Shown: piece by piece, positions 39,034 through 47,633 of the stretch
Layout of the letters: each line of letters begins with the position of its first letter
Position numbering within the stretch: the first letter of the stretch is position 1
Assembly (NCBI GenBank): GCA_016714605.1
Contig: JADKDL010000008.1
Location: 62,001 to 126,000 of the forward strand
Origin: Bacteroidales bacterium
GTDB lineage: Bacteria > Bacteroidota > Bacteroidia > Bacteroidales > UBA1715
DNA length: 64,000 bases
Reading direction: 5' to 3'
Position numbers and translations under genes: made by a program
The notes under the pieces: generated by a model
What the model saw: the letters and a program-made list of their open reading frames with translations, nothing else
Database searches by the model: none
Told to the model about the DNA's origin: nothing

Positions 39034-40020
39034 TTAGTCTATATAGACTTCTAATAATGAGCATTTCCCAATAGGGGTGAGTTGAATGTTTCTTAATGAT
39101 GCCGGTAGTAATACTGTTTCGCCAGCTACAACTTCAACTTTCTGATTATCTTCTCCATATTGAATGGAAAATCCACCTTCAAGGGTTATGAAAATTATAA
39201 AAGAATCAAGTATAGAATAATCTTTTTTAATGATTGTATCGAAATTTAATATATTTGTTTTGAAGTATTTACACGATACTAATTCGGAGCTTTGATTTGC
39301 GATTGAATTATATGCAGATTTATAATTATCTTTTTTTTCATAATCAATAACATCAAGAGCCAATTCTAAGTGAAGTTCGCGCGGATTTCCATTTTTATCA
39401 AATCTATTCCAATCAAAAATTCTATAAGTAATATCAGATGTTTGTTGAATTTCAGCAATCACCAGATTTTTGCCTATTGCATGGATTCTGCCGGCTGGAA
39501 GATAATAAACATCTCCTTTTTTTACTTTTTCTGAATTTAATATTTCTGAAAGTTTATTATTCTCAAGTTTTTCAACGAATGTATCTTTGGAAACAGTCTT
39601 ATTAAAACCAACAATAAGTTCGGAGTCTTGAGCAGATTGAACAACGTACCACATCTCGGTTTTGCCAAACGCATTGTGTCTCTTTTTAGACACTTCATCG
39701 TTCGGATGAACCTGTATAGAAAGCAAGTCGCTCGTGTCAATGAATTTTATGAGTAGCGGAAATTCAATTCCAAAAGAATCAAAAACCGTTTCACCGACCA
39801 ATTCGTCCATGTAAATTTCAATAATGTCTTGAAGTGTATTTCCTTTTAAGAATCCATTACTTACAACAGAAATTGAATCTTGCACTGCCGAAATTTCCCA
39901 GGTTTCACCGCAATTAGAAATGTCAATGTTTTTTGCTGGGTAAAGTTTTTTTAAACTATCACCTGCCCATATTCTTTCTTTGCAAATGGTTTCAAATTTT
40001 AAAGGATAAAGTTCTTTCAT
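39034..40020 (-). CDS. manA: Mannose-6-phosphate isomerase, class I
   Basis: ManA interconverts fructose 6-phosphate and mannose 6-phosphate, feeding GDP-sugar synthesis for glycans. The 328-residue protein (start at the second ATG-like codon, 40020) shows ERIWAGDSLKKLYP, CGETWEIS, LLIKFIDTSDLLSIQVHPND with the zinc-binding Gln/His, GKTEMWYVVQ with the zinc Glu, and GRIHAIGKNLVIAEIQQTSD. The short form is typical of Bacteroidetes. It is probably co-transcribed with ribBA upstream (22 bases). Confidence 0.92.
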   Translation of the reverse strand: MKELYPLKFETICKERIWAGDSLKKLYPAKNIDISNCGETWEISAVQDSISVVSNGFLKGNTLQDIIEIYMDELVGETVFDSFGIEFPLLIKFIDTSDLLSIQVHPNDEVSKKRHNAFGKTEMWYVVQSAQDSELIVGFNKTVSKDTFVEKLENNKLSEILNSEKVKKGDVYYLPAGRIHAIGKNLVIAEIQQTSDITYRIFDWNRFDKNGNPRELHLELALDVIDYEKKDNYKSAYNSIANQSSELVSCKYFKTNILNFDTIIKKDYSILDSFIIFITLEGGFSIQYGEDNQKVEVVAGETVLLPASLRNIQLTPIGKCSLLEVYID

Positions 40021-40042
40021 CAAAATAAGAGATTAAAGTTTT

Positions 40043-41248
40043 TTAGCGACAAAAATTTAAATCATGCCCCATTTTATTGGCTTTTGTTTCAAGATAAAAT
40101 CTATTATGTTCATTTGAAGGTATTTCAAGCGGAATATTTTTAATTATTTCAAGACCATAACCTTCTAGTCCGGCTCTTTTTTTAGGATTGTTAGTCAAAA
40201 GGAGCATTTTATGAACACCTAGGTTTCTAAGGATTTGAGCCCCAACTCCGTAATCTCTCTCATCTGCTTTAAATCCTAATTCTGTATTGGCGTCAACTGT
40301 ATCAAATCCGGATTCTTGTAGTTTATAGGCTTTTATTTTGTTGAATAAGCCAATGCCTCTTCCTTCCTGATTCATATATACAAGTACACCTTTGCCTACT
40401 TTTTCTATCTCCTCCATTGCTTTGTGCAATTGTGGTCCGCAATCGCATCTTAATGAGCCAAATATGTCGCCTGTAAGACACGAAGAGTGTACGCGCACTA
40501 GTATAGGTTCGTCCTTTTCCCAAGTTCCTTTTATGAGTGCTACATGCTCTAGATTGTTAGATAATTGTTTGAAAGGAACAAGTTCAAACATGCCATGTTG
40601 AGTTGGCATTTTAACTTTCTCGCCTCGTTCTATAAGACTTTCTCTTTCAAGTCTGTATTTAATTAAATCTTCAATAGAAATAATTTTCAGATTAAATTTT
40701 TTTGCAATTTCTAGAAGTTCCGGAAGCCTTGCCATAGTTCCGTCTTCGTTCATTATTTCTACGAGCACGCCTCCTGGTTTAAGGTCTGCCATAACGGTTA
40801 AGTCAACAGCGGCTTCAGTGTGTCCGGCGCGAGCCAGTACGCCTCTGTTTTTGGCTTTGAGCGGGAAAATATGTCCGGGTCTTCCTAGTTCTTCTGGCTT
40901 AATATTTGGATTTACGAGCGCATTCAATGTTTTAGCTCTGTCGTGGGCTGATATGCCTGTTGTGCAGTTATATCCATTTAAATCTACAGATACGGTAAAT
41001 GGAGTTTCATGCAAAGCCGTGTTTGTTCCAACCATTAGATTTAATTGTAACTCTTGGCATCTGCTCTCAGATAGTGGAGCGCAAATAAGTCCTCTACCAT
41101 GTGTTGCCATGAAGTTTACCATCTCTGATGTAATTAACTCTGCCGAACAAATAAAATCGCCTTCGTTTTCTCTATCTTCACTATCTACTACTATTATTAA
41201 CTTCCCTTGACGAATCTCTTCAATCGCCTCTTCAATTGTGTTTAACAT
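40043..41248 (-). CDS. ribBA: Bifunctional DHBP synthase/GTP cyclohydrolase II
   Basis: RibBA supplies both branches of riboflavin synthesis. The N-terminal half (about 1-200) makes 3,4-dihydroxy-2-butanone 4-phosphate from ribulose 5-phosphate, and the C-terminal half opens GTP. Motifs are VDSEDRENEGDFICSAELI, GRPGHIFPLKAKNRGVLARA and HTEAAVDL, then VRVHSSCLTGDIFGSLRCDC with the three zinc cysteines, and NQEGRGIGLFNKI. The start was set at 41248 (MLNTIEEAIEEI, 401 residues), because the longer frame would overlap the glycosyltransferase gene and lacks family sequence. Confidence 0.95.
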   Translation of the reverse strand: MLNTIEEAIEEIRQGKLIIVVDSEDRENEGDFICSAELITSEMVNFMATHGRGLICAPLSESRCQELQLNLMVGTNTALHETPFTVSVDLNGYNCTTGISAHDRAKTLNALVNPNIKPEELGRPGHIFPLKAKNRGVLARAGHTEAAVDLTVMADLKPGGVLVEIMNEDGTMARLPELLEIAKKFNLKIISIEDLIKYRLERESLIERGEKVKMPTQHGMFELVPFKQLSNNLEHVALIKGTWEKDEPILVRVHSSCLTGDIFGSLRCDCGPQLHKAMEEIEKVGKGVLVYMNQEGRGIGLFNKIKAYKLQESGFDTVDANTELGFKADERDYGVGAQILRNLGVHKMLLLTNNPKKRAGLEGYGLEIIKNIPLEIPSNEHNRFYLETKANKMGHDLNFCR

Positions 41249-41249
41249 C

Positions 41250-42440
41250 TTATTGGTTTCTTTTTGTAGGTTGCCAAACATTGGATTCAACCCCCTTGAA
41301 AAATCTAAAAAATCCTATCAATAACGCCAAATTCATACTTAAGAAATGGGTTATAAAGCGCAAAAGTACACTATGTATATTGATTTTTTTTAATAAATAG
41401 TCAAAAAGAGGAATCGAAAACAAAATTAATTGCATATACAGAAGGTATTCAAATATAGAAGATTGGTTAAACAAAAGCAGACTTATTATAAAACAATCAA
41501 TAAGCATAAATGGTGTAAACCAACGGAGTATTTTGTGTGAAAAAAAGCAAAATCCGTTGCCTTTGTTGAGCGAGAGTGCAATTTTCCAAAAGACACTTAG
41601 GTTTTGAAAGTTACCAATTGAAATTCTAATTTTTCTTCTAAACTCCTCTTTCATTAAATTTGAAATATCTTCGTAGCAAATAGCTTCGAGTTCCTGTATG
41701 GCTTTGCCTCCGTCTTGTAAAACGTGTAGGGTTATATAAAAGTCATCCATATAGAAATTAAGCGGCACAGGGTGGTATGCGTTTTTTCTTATTGCATATA
41801 TTCCTCCAAATGCACCAATCATGCTTCCCCAAAGTACACCTTCTCTGTATTTTAGTATGTTTTCATTTGTCAGATATGTTTTTTCTTGAATGGAGATTCC
41901 ATTCTTTTTCAAATTTGTATTTAGTATTAGTCCTCCAACAAGGCTTATTGTATTGTTTCTAAAATGTTTAACCAAATGATAGAGTGTAGATTCTGTAAAG
42001 TATACATTAGCATCGGTAAGTATAAGAATCTCTCCTTGAGCTTTTTCAGCTAGTTGATTTATTATATTGGCTTTTCCTTGTCTCTGTGTGAATGCAAATA
42101 ATTTTATTTGTTTGTACTCCTCGGCGTATGTAGAAATAATTAAATTTGTGTTGTCTGATGAGTTGTCAGAGCCTATTAGAACCTCAATTTTGTCTAATGG
42201 ATAATTGGTCTTAAAGATACTATTTATTTTTTCTTCAATAACTTGTTGCTCGTTATATGCAGCCATTACCACCGAAATCATAGGCAGATTTTCTCTGTCT
42301 GTATCGTCCCAAACAAAAGTGTTATTCTTTTTGTTTTTTGCTAATATTTTAAGTAGCAATGGAAAGAAAATGTAAGAATGAAATATAAGTAAAACAAACA
42401 ACCAAAAAATAATGCTAAGCATTAGGAATATTAGATTCAT
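41250..42440 (-). CDS. Membrane-bound glycosyltransferase family 2
   Basis: The 396-residue protein has an N-terminal membrane segment (about 1-28). A GT-A domain follows, with ISVVMAAYNEQQVIEEKINS, VLIGSDNSSDNT, the metal-binding region ILILTDANVYF (Asp in TDAN), FYMDDFYITLHVL, and an RRKIRISIGNFQ segment. Three or so membrane helices lie in the last 100 residues. It resembles processive or lipid-linked sugar transferases (exopolysaccharide or LPS type). It overlaps the upstream GT4 gene by 26 bases, indicating translational coupling and a shared pathway. Confidence 0.85.
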   Translation of the reverse strand: MNLIFLMLSIIFWLFVLLIFHSYIFFPLLLKILAKNKKNNTFVWDDTDRENLPMISVVMAAYNEQQVIEEKINSIFKTNYPLDKIEVLIGSDNSSDNTNLIISTYAEEYKQIKLFAFTQRQGKANIINQLAEKAQGEILILTDANVYFTESTLYHLVKHFRNNTISLVGGLILNTNLKKNGISIQEKTYLTNENILKYREGVLWGSMIGAFGGIYAIRKNAYHPVPLNFYMDDFYITLHVLQDGGKAIQELEAICYEDISNLMKEEFRRKIRISIGNFQNLSVFWKIALSLNKGNGFCFFSHKILRWFTPFMLIDCFIISLLLFNQSSIFEYLLYMQLILFSIPLFDYLLKKINIHSVLLRFITHFLSMNLALLIGFFRFFKGVESNVWQPTKRNQ

Positions 42441-43629
42441 AAAATTTTAAAAGATCTTTTGTGAGAATTGTATTGTTGAATTTTTCTGAAACAAAATTAT
42501 AAGCATTTTCAGCAATTATACTTATTTCATCGGGGTTTTTTAGTAAATAATTTACACCTTCAATAAATTCAGTAGCTGAGTTGGCTATGAAAATCTCTTT
42601 TTTATGGATTGCATCAATGCCTTCTGCACCTATTGATGTTGAAATTATTGCTTTTTTGTAAGCCATTCCTTCAATTATTTTTATACGCATACCGCTACCG
42701 GCCAAAAGCGGTACTACCATTATAGTGTTATCTGCAAAAAACTGCGAGGCGTCTGCAATTTCGTCGCAAAATTCTACATTTTTGAATTGAGTAATTTTGT
42801 TTATAAACCAATCGGGTGCATTTCTGCCTGCTATTCTGAATATTAATTCGGGCATAAGTGCAATAATTGTTTCCCAACAATTATCAAGAAACCAAATCAA
42901 CCCTTGCTGGTTGGGTGTCCAGTCTAAGCCTCCTAAATGAAATAGAGTAGGAGTGTTGTCTAATGCCGGTGCTAATGTTGTTTTTGAAATTTCAATACCC
43001 GTTTGGCAAACATGAAAAGGTTTAGTGTTTCCGTATGAGTTTAAAATAGAGGCGTCTCTATGACTAATTGGAACTAAAAAATCATATTTATTAATGAAAT
43101 TTTTTTCAAATTTCTTGAGTCTTTCAGCAAGAATTTTTAAGTACCATTTTTTTATTGGGTTGTCGGTGTTTTCAACCGTTCTGTCCCATATTTCATGTTC
43201 TATATTATGTGCTCTATATGAAACTGGTGTGTTTGTTATTTTTTTAACAGTTTGAATATATGGACAAAGATATAAGCCTTCAAGTTGAATTATATCAAAT
43301 TCTTTTTCTTTTAAAATCTTTATCAAGAAATTACTAAAGTCTTTGTTGATAAATCGTTCAGCATTATAGGGGAGTTTTGAGAAAATTAGGTTTTTCAGGG
43401 CTGTTAAAATACTTATGTTAGTATTGGTTTTATGTGCTCTGAAATCTGCCATTTTTTTAATGTTTTGTGGCAGTGTATCTGGGTCGGTATAGTGTTTAAG
43501 CGTATTCATAGAAGCAACTGTTATCTGGCAATTGCTTTGATAAAGACCAGTTATTATTGCTAATTTGGCAATGACACCTCCGTCTTTAGGAGGATAAGGA
43601 AATTTATTGGTAATAATGAGAATACGCAT
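42415..43629 (-). CDS. Glycosyltransferase family 4
   Basis: The 404-residue protein has the GT-B fold. The N-terminal domain begins MRILIITNKFPYPPKDGGV and contains DIIQLEGLYLCPY and SYRAHNIEHEIWDR. The C-terminal domain has LFHLGGLDWTPNQQGLIWFL, then VVPLLAGSGMRIKIIEGMAY with the donor-site Glu, and IISTSIGAEGID. This subgroup is often found in surface polysaccharide loci. It is tightly spaced after the LptF/G permease gene (10 bases) and overlaps the GT2 gene. Substrates are unknown. Confidence 0.85.
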   Translation of the reverse strand: MRILIITNKFPYPPKDGGVIAKLAIITGLYQSNCQITVASMNTLKHYTDPDTLPQNIKKMADFRAHKTNTNISILTALKNLIFSKLPYNAERFINKDFSNFLIKILKEKEFDIIQLEGLYLCPYIQTVKKITNTPVSYRAHNIEHEIWDRTVENTDNPIKKWYLKILAERLKKFEKNFINKYDFLVPISHRDASILNSYGNTKPFHVCQTGIEISKTTLAPALDNTPTLFHLGGLDWTPNQQGLIWFLDNCWETIIALMPELIFRIAGRNAPDWFINKITQFKNVEFCDEIADASQFFADNTIMVVPLLAGSGMRIKIIEGMAYKKAIISTSIGAEGIDAIHKKEIFIANSATEFIEGVNYLLKNPDEISIIAENAYNFVSEKFNNTILTKDLLKFYESNIPNA

Positions 43630-43638
43630 CTTTCTATA

Positions 43639-45086
43639 CTATAACTTATTTTTTTTTGTGAATTTTTTGAAAATATTTTTAATTGGGTTTATGTAGATGT
43701 TTAAGTTGAATAAATTGGAATCGTGAGTAGCCTTATAGGTTAAATAAACTCCAATTGGTAAAAGAATTGATGATGCCATCCACATTCCTTGATATGCGAT
43801 AAGTCCACCTGCTTTTACGTATTTTTCTCCTATCATTGATAAGATATAATAAACCAAAAAGAAAAATATTGATACAATTACCGGAACACCAAAACCTCCT
43901 TTTCTTATAATAGCACCAAGGGGTGCTCCAATAAAAAATAATATAAGACATGCCACTGATAATGTGAATTTTTTATGCCATTCTATTTTATGTTTATTTA
44001 TCCATCCAGTCTTGTTTTCTATATCTTTTGTGTTGTTTTCATGTGCAGATTTTGCATTTCTTGCTAAATTCAACGCTCTATCGTAAACCTGTATTTTCTT
44101 TTCTGTGTCGAGTTTGTTGTATGTTGAATTGTATGAAATTAACACCCCAGTTTTTTTCTCTCTGCGCTCTTGTTGCGTAAAATAGTTATTGAGAAACATT
44201 CGAGAATAATTTCTTACTTTTCTATTTAAAAGATTTTTCTGCAACGAATCTTGAGCCTGATTAAGCTGCTACTATATTTTAGATTGAGCATTTGGTAGTT
44301 ATGCTTAAATAGCTCTGTGTTTGTTCGGCTGAATTCATAACCGTTCAATTCATAAACCATCTTTTGTTCGCCAAACAACTGTCTTTTAAAAGGCATATTG
44401 TTTCTGCTGTATTCATAATTATTTCTATCCCTTACCTCTTCGTATTTAACACCATTGAAAAGTGTAAAAACCAAAAAAACTTTATCGTCAGACATTACCA
44501 TTGATGCCGAATCTGCTACGGTAACGTCCATATTGCCTGCAATATTTCTATGGTCATATATCATGACTTCATACATCATATTGGTTTCTGGGTCTTTGTC
44601 TTTTATCTTCAATTTAAGACCGGAGGTTATTTCATAGAAAGTTCCTTTTTTTATGTTAATTTCTGGTCTTTGCTGTCTTACATCATATAAGAGAGCACCA
44701 TATCTTAAATTGGTATATGGTAACACAAACTGGGTAAACAACAGTGCATTTATTGCAATAAAAAGATTGAAAATAATTAGGGGGAGCATTATTCTTTGTA
44801 GAGGTATTCCTGACGATTTCATTGCCATGAGTTCGTTGTTCTCTCCCAAATTGCCAAAGACCATTATTGAAGCCAATAATACAGCTAATGGAAGTGCCAT
44901 GGGAACTAAATTTGCTGAGGCATACAGCATCAATTCGGCTATGATGCTTATTGCTAATCCTTTGCCCACTAAATCATCTATGTACATCCATAGAAATTGC
45001 ATGAGCAAAACAAATACACAAATAAAGAACGTAACCGTCAAAGGTCCTATGTACGACCTTATTATGAAACGATCTAAGATTTTCAT
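43639..45086 (-). CDS. LptF/LptG-family lipopolysaccharide export permease (frameshifted near 44265)
   Basis: LptF and LptG are the inner-membrane permease subunits that extract LPS from the inner membrane with the ATPase LptB. The first frame (from 45086) holds three membrane helices (TVTFFICVFVLLMQFLWMYI, then LMLYASANLVPMALPLAVLL) and GENNELMAMKSSGIPLQRIM, the characteristic motif. It then has the periplasmic beta-jellyroll and stops after KIRCRKIF. The second frame continues LNQAQDSLQKNLLNRKVRN and the last three helices. One base is missing at about 44265-44275. The restored length is 482 residues, normal for the family. Confidence 0.85.
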
Positions 45087-45179
45087 TGTACTTTTATTTT
45101 TTGATTAAACACAAAAAACAGCCTTTTGCCTTACAGCACAAAACGAGGTGTTTTAATTGGGTGTAAATGTACAACAATT

Positions 45180-45572
45180 TTATGAACCTAATACACTTCT
45201 TAAATTTGTGATTTGTGTATCCCAAAGCGATTTTGAGTCTTCAATCTCATCAGGTTCTGCAGCATCGCTTATCATTAAAGCTAAATCTGAGGTCAAATCA
45301 TCAATATTTATTTTAAATTCGAAATATGCATTTTCATCATCCTCTTCATCAATCCAATGAAAACGAATGTGTTTCAAATCTTTTTTTGAGGTTACTCTAG
45401 CTCTTTGCTCGGAACCTTCCCAAATGAAAACATATACCGAGTTGTTGTCTACCACATTTACATCGTCTGAAAACCATTCTGCTAATCCTGCCGGAGTAGA
45501 CAGTCTGTTGTACAGAATCTTAGCTGATGTGTTCATTGAGTATTCTAACTGAAACCTTACTTTTTCTGACAT
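45180..45572 (-). CDS. START-like (SRPBCC fold) domain protein
   Basis: The 130-residue protein resembles the START/AHA1-like fold common in Bacteroidetes. It has VRFQLEYSMNTSAKILYNRL, PAGLAEWFSDDVNV, YVFIWEGSEQRARV, HIRFHWIDEEDD, and a C-terminal helix, DTQITNLRSVLG. It contains no catalytic motif and probably binds a hydrophobic ligand or protein. The length is typical. The LptF/G permease gene lies 93 bases downstream. The function is unknown. Confidence 0.75.
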   Translation of the reverse strand: MSEKVRFQLEYSMNTSAKILYNRLSTPAGLAEWFSDDVNVVDNNSVYVFIWEGSEQRARVTSKKDLKHIRFHWIDEEDDENAYFEFKINIDDLTSDLALMISDAAEPDEIEDSKSLWDTQITNLRSVLGS

Positions 45573-45960
45573 TTTTTATTCTTCCTTTGAGTGGTTTTTA
45601 TATTTTTAATCTCTATGTGATGTACAATAGAAATTTAATTTTCACACCTTATTAATCTATTTAATTTTCGCATTATTTCAAATTTAGTAAATACCAAAGC
45701 AGTACCAGACGTCTTGAAACGCGCTCTTTTTGCTTAAAATGAAATAATATCCGTTTATTAGCCAAACGTTTGCAATATATAAAAAAAAATGGAAAAACCT
45801 ACTTGATTTTTGTTTATGAGTGAGTTAATTTATATATTATGAAAGATAGATTTTAGGCTTCATATATTAAATTTGTTAAAATTTATATATTAGAATCTAT
45901 GAAATATAAATGCTTTTTATATTTTTGGTGATATTCTATTCCCTTTTTGTATTTTACTAG
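45573..45960. other. Intergenic stretch between divergent genes
   Basis: This AT-rich region separates the reverse START gene from the forward sigma factor gene. A reverse-strand TAAATTTG (45679-45686) fits TAnnTTTG but is over 100 bases from the START gene and lacks a -33 partner. No RNA gene or repeat was recognised. Confidence 0.45.
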
Positions 45961-46544
45961 ATGACAGAATCATTCAATTATTCACCACAATTTTTAGACA
46001 AGAAAGCTTTTGAAGAAATCTTCAGAGCCAATTATAAGGGTTTGTGTTTATATGCTATGAATTTTGTAAAAAGACAGTAATGTTGTTGAAGATATTATTC
46101 ATGATATTTTTTATAGGACTTTGGGAGAAAAGAAGTTCAATAGACAGGATAGATTCTTTAAAGTCATATCTTTATAGGTCAGTTCATAACCGATGTTTGA
46201 ATCATTTAAGAAACAGTAAAAAATTTATTGACGACTCTGATGCAGCTTTTTTGGAGTTTGACTCAGGAACTGATAATTTGCAAGCAATTGAAGCAATCGA
46301 ATTGGAAGTGCTCATTTCAAAGACTATTCTTTCTCTGCCTGAAAAATGCAGAAAAGTATTTGAATTAAGTCGTTTTGAAGGTATGAAATATAGTGAAATA
46401 GCTCAATCTTTAGATATATCTATTAAAACCGTAGAAATTCATATATCAAAAGCATTGAAAATTTTACGTGAGGCAATTGATACGCATGGTGTAAAAATTA
46501 TTATGTTTTTTTTAGTTTTTAATTTTTTTTTAGATTTCAAATAG
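45961..46544 (+). CDS. ECF-type RNA polymerase sigma factor (two frameshifts)
   Basis: The gene begins at ATG 45961 with FLDKKAFEEIFRANYKGLCL, the sigma region 2 start. Two single extra bases break it. One lies in the A5 run at 46068-46072 (after AMNFVK) and the other near 46117-46120 (FYR to LWEKRSS). Removing both gives AMNFVKDSNVVEDIIHDIFY followed by RLWEKRSSIDRID and region 4 (LPEKCRKVFELSRFEGM, SIKTVEIHISKALK), 193 residues in all. This is the size of the Bacteroides-type ECF sigma family. It is followed by a FecR gene and should control the TonB receptor locus. Confidence 0.8.
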
Positions 46545-46606
46545 GGGTATAAGTTAGTATTGAGTGTGTATATAAGAATTAAGGTAAAGAAATAATTATT
46601 ATAAAA

Positions 46607-47611
46607 GTGGAAGAAAAACCGCAGAATATTGATACTGAGTTATGTGCAAAATATCTTGCTCGTGAAACTAATGATGAGCAACGTTTGGCTTTTGAAGCTT
46701 GGTTAGCTGCTTCAGAAAATAATGAACGCGAATTTGCTGCATATAAGTTGATTTGGGAAAAATCCTCAAAATCTGAGGTTTTCAATGAAGATATTGCATG
46801 GAAACGACTTGAGAATTCTTTATTCAAAAACACGAAACACAATAAACAAGTAGGTTCTAAAGTTTTCAGCATTAAACATTTATCTATTGCTGCATCTGTT
46901 GCTATTTTGGTGGTGAGTTATCTTTTTTATTTTATGAAAGATAATGAAAAACAGATTGATTTGACACAAGTTATTTCTACTGCTGAAAAACAACAAAAAC
47001 AGCAAAAACTAGAAGATGGCTCATTGGTATGCCTGAATCAAAATAGCGAATTTCATTTTGCAAATTCTTATAGTGATTTGAAACAAAGGCTTGTGAAACT
47101 CTCAGGCGAAGCTTTTTTTGAAGTTGCTCCTGATGCTGAAAAACCTTTTGTGATTGAAACTCCTAACGGGAAAATACGAGTTGTAGGTACTTCTTTTAAT
47201 GTTATGAGTAATGATAGCTTATTGGTTGTTTCTGTAAAATCAGGTAAAGTTGCAGTTTTATCAAACGCATCAGATGTTGAAACAATTTTATCTAAAGATG
47301 AGGGTGTTACCGTGTCTGTTTTAAATAATGAAATTTCAAAATACCGTCTTGACGATTTAAATAGTTTTGCTTGGCAAACAAAATATTTATTGTTTAATGA
47401 TGTTAGTCTGAAAGAGGCTGTGATGGAGATTAATAAATGCTATTATAGTAATATTATTATAGCCGACAGCACGATACAGAATTTTCATGTTTTTGCTGAA
47501 TTTGAAAACAAATCGCTCAATACAATTCTCACCGTATTGGAAAATACCTTTAATATTTCCGTAGAAAAACAATCTAATGGTCAAATATTGTTAGATAGTA
47601 AAACAGATTAG
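46607..47611 (+). CDS. fecR: FecR-family anti-sigma/sigma regulator
   Basis: The 334-residue protein uses a GTG start. Residues 1-80 form the cytoplasmic sigma-binding part (ELCAKYLARETNDEQRLAFEAWL). One membrane helix follows at about residues 88-106 (LSIAASVAILVVSYLFYF). The periplasmic FecR domain comes next (DGSLVCLNQNSEFHF, KLSGEAFFEVAPDAEKPFVI, VVGTSFNVM), then a DUF4974-like C-terminal domain (FNDVSLKEAVMEINKCYY). It transmits the occupancy of the outer-membrane receptor to the preceding sigma factor. It lies between the sigma gene and the STN-TonB receptor gene. Confidence 0.9.
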   Translation: MEEKPQNIDTELCAKYLARETNDEQRLAFEAWLAASENNEREFAAYKLIWEKSSKSEVFNEDIAWKRLENSLFKNTKHNKQVGSKVFSIKHLSIAASVAILVVSYLFYFMKDNEKQIDLTQVISTAEKQQKQQKLEDGSLVCLNQNSEFHFANSYSDLKQRLVKLSGEAFFEVAPDAEKPFVIETPNGKIRVVGTSFNVMSNDSLLVVSVKSGKVAVLSNASDVETILSKDEGVTVSVLNNEISKYRLDDLNSFAWQTKYLLFNDVSLKEAVMEINKCYYSNIIIADSTIQNFHVFAEFENKSLNTILTVLENTFNISVEKQSNGQILLDSKTD

Positions 47612-47633
47612 TAATCTTTTTATATATTTGAAC

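Noticed and set aside
47623..47630. TATATTTG as promoter for the TonB receptor
   Set aside because: It matches TAnnTTTG but lies only a few bases before the ATG, so it would give a leaderless transcript. It is likely a chance AT-rich match inside the sigma-FecR-receptor operon.
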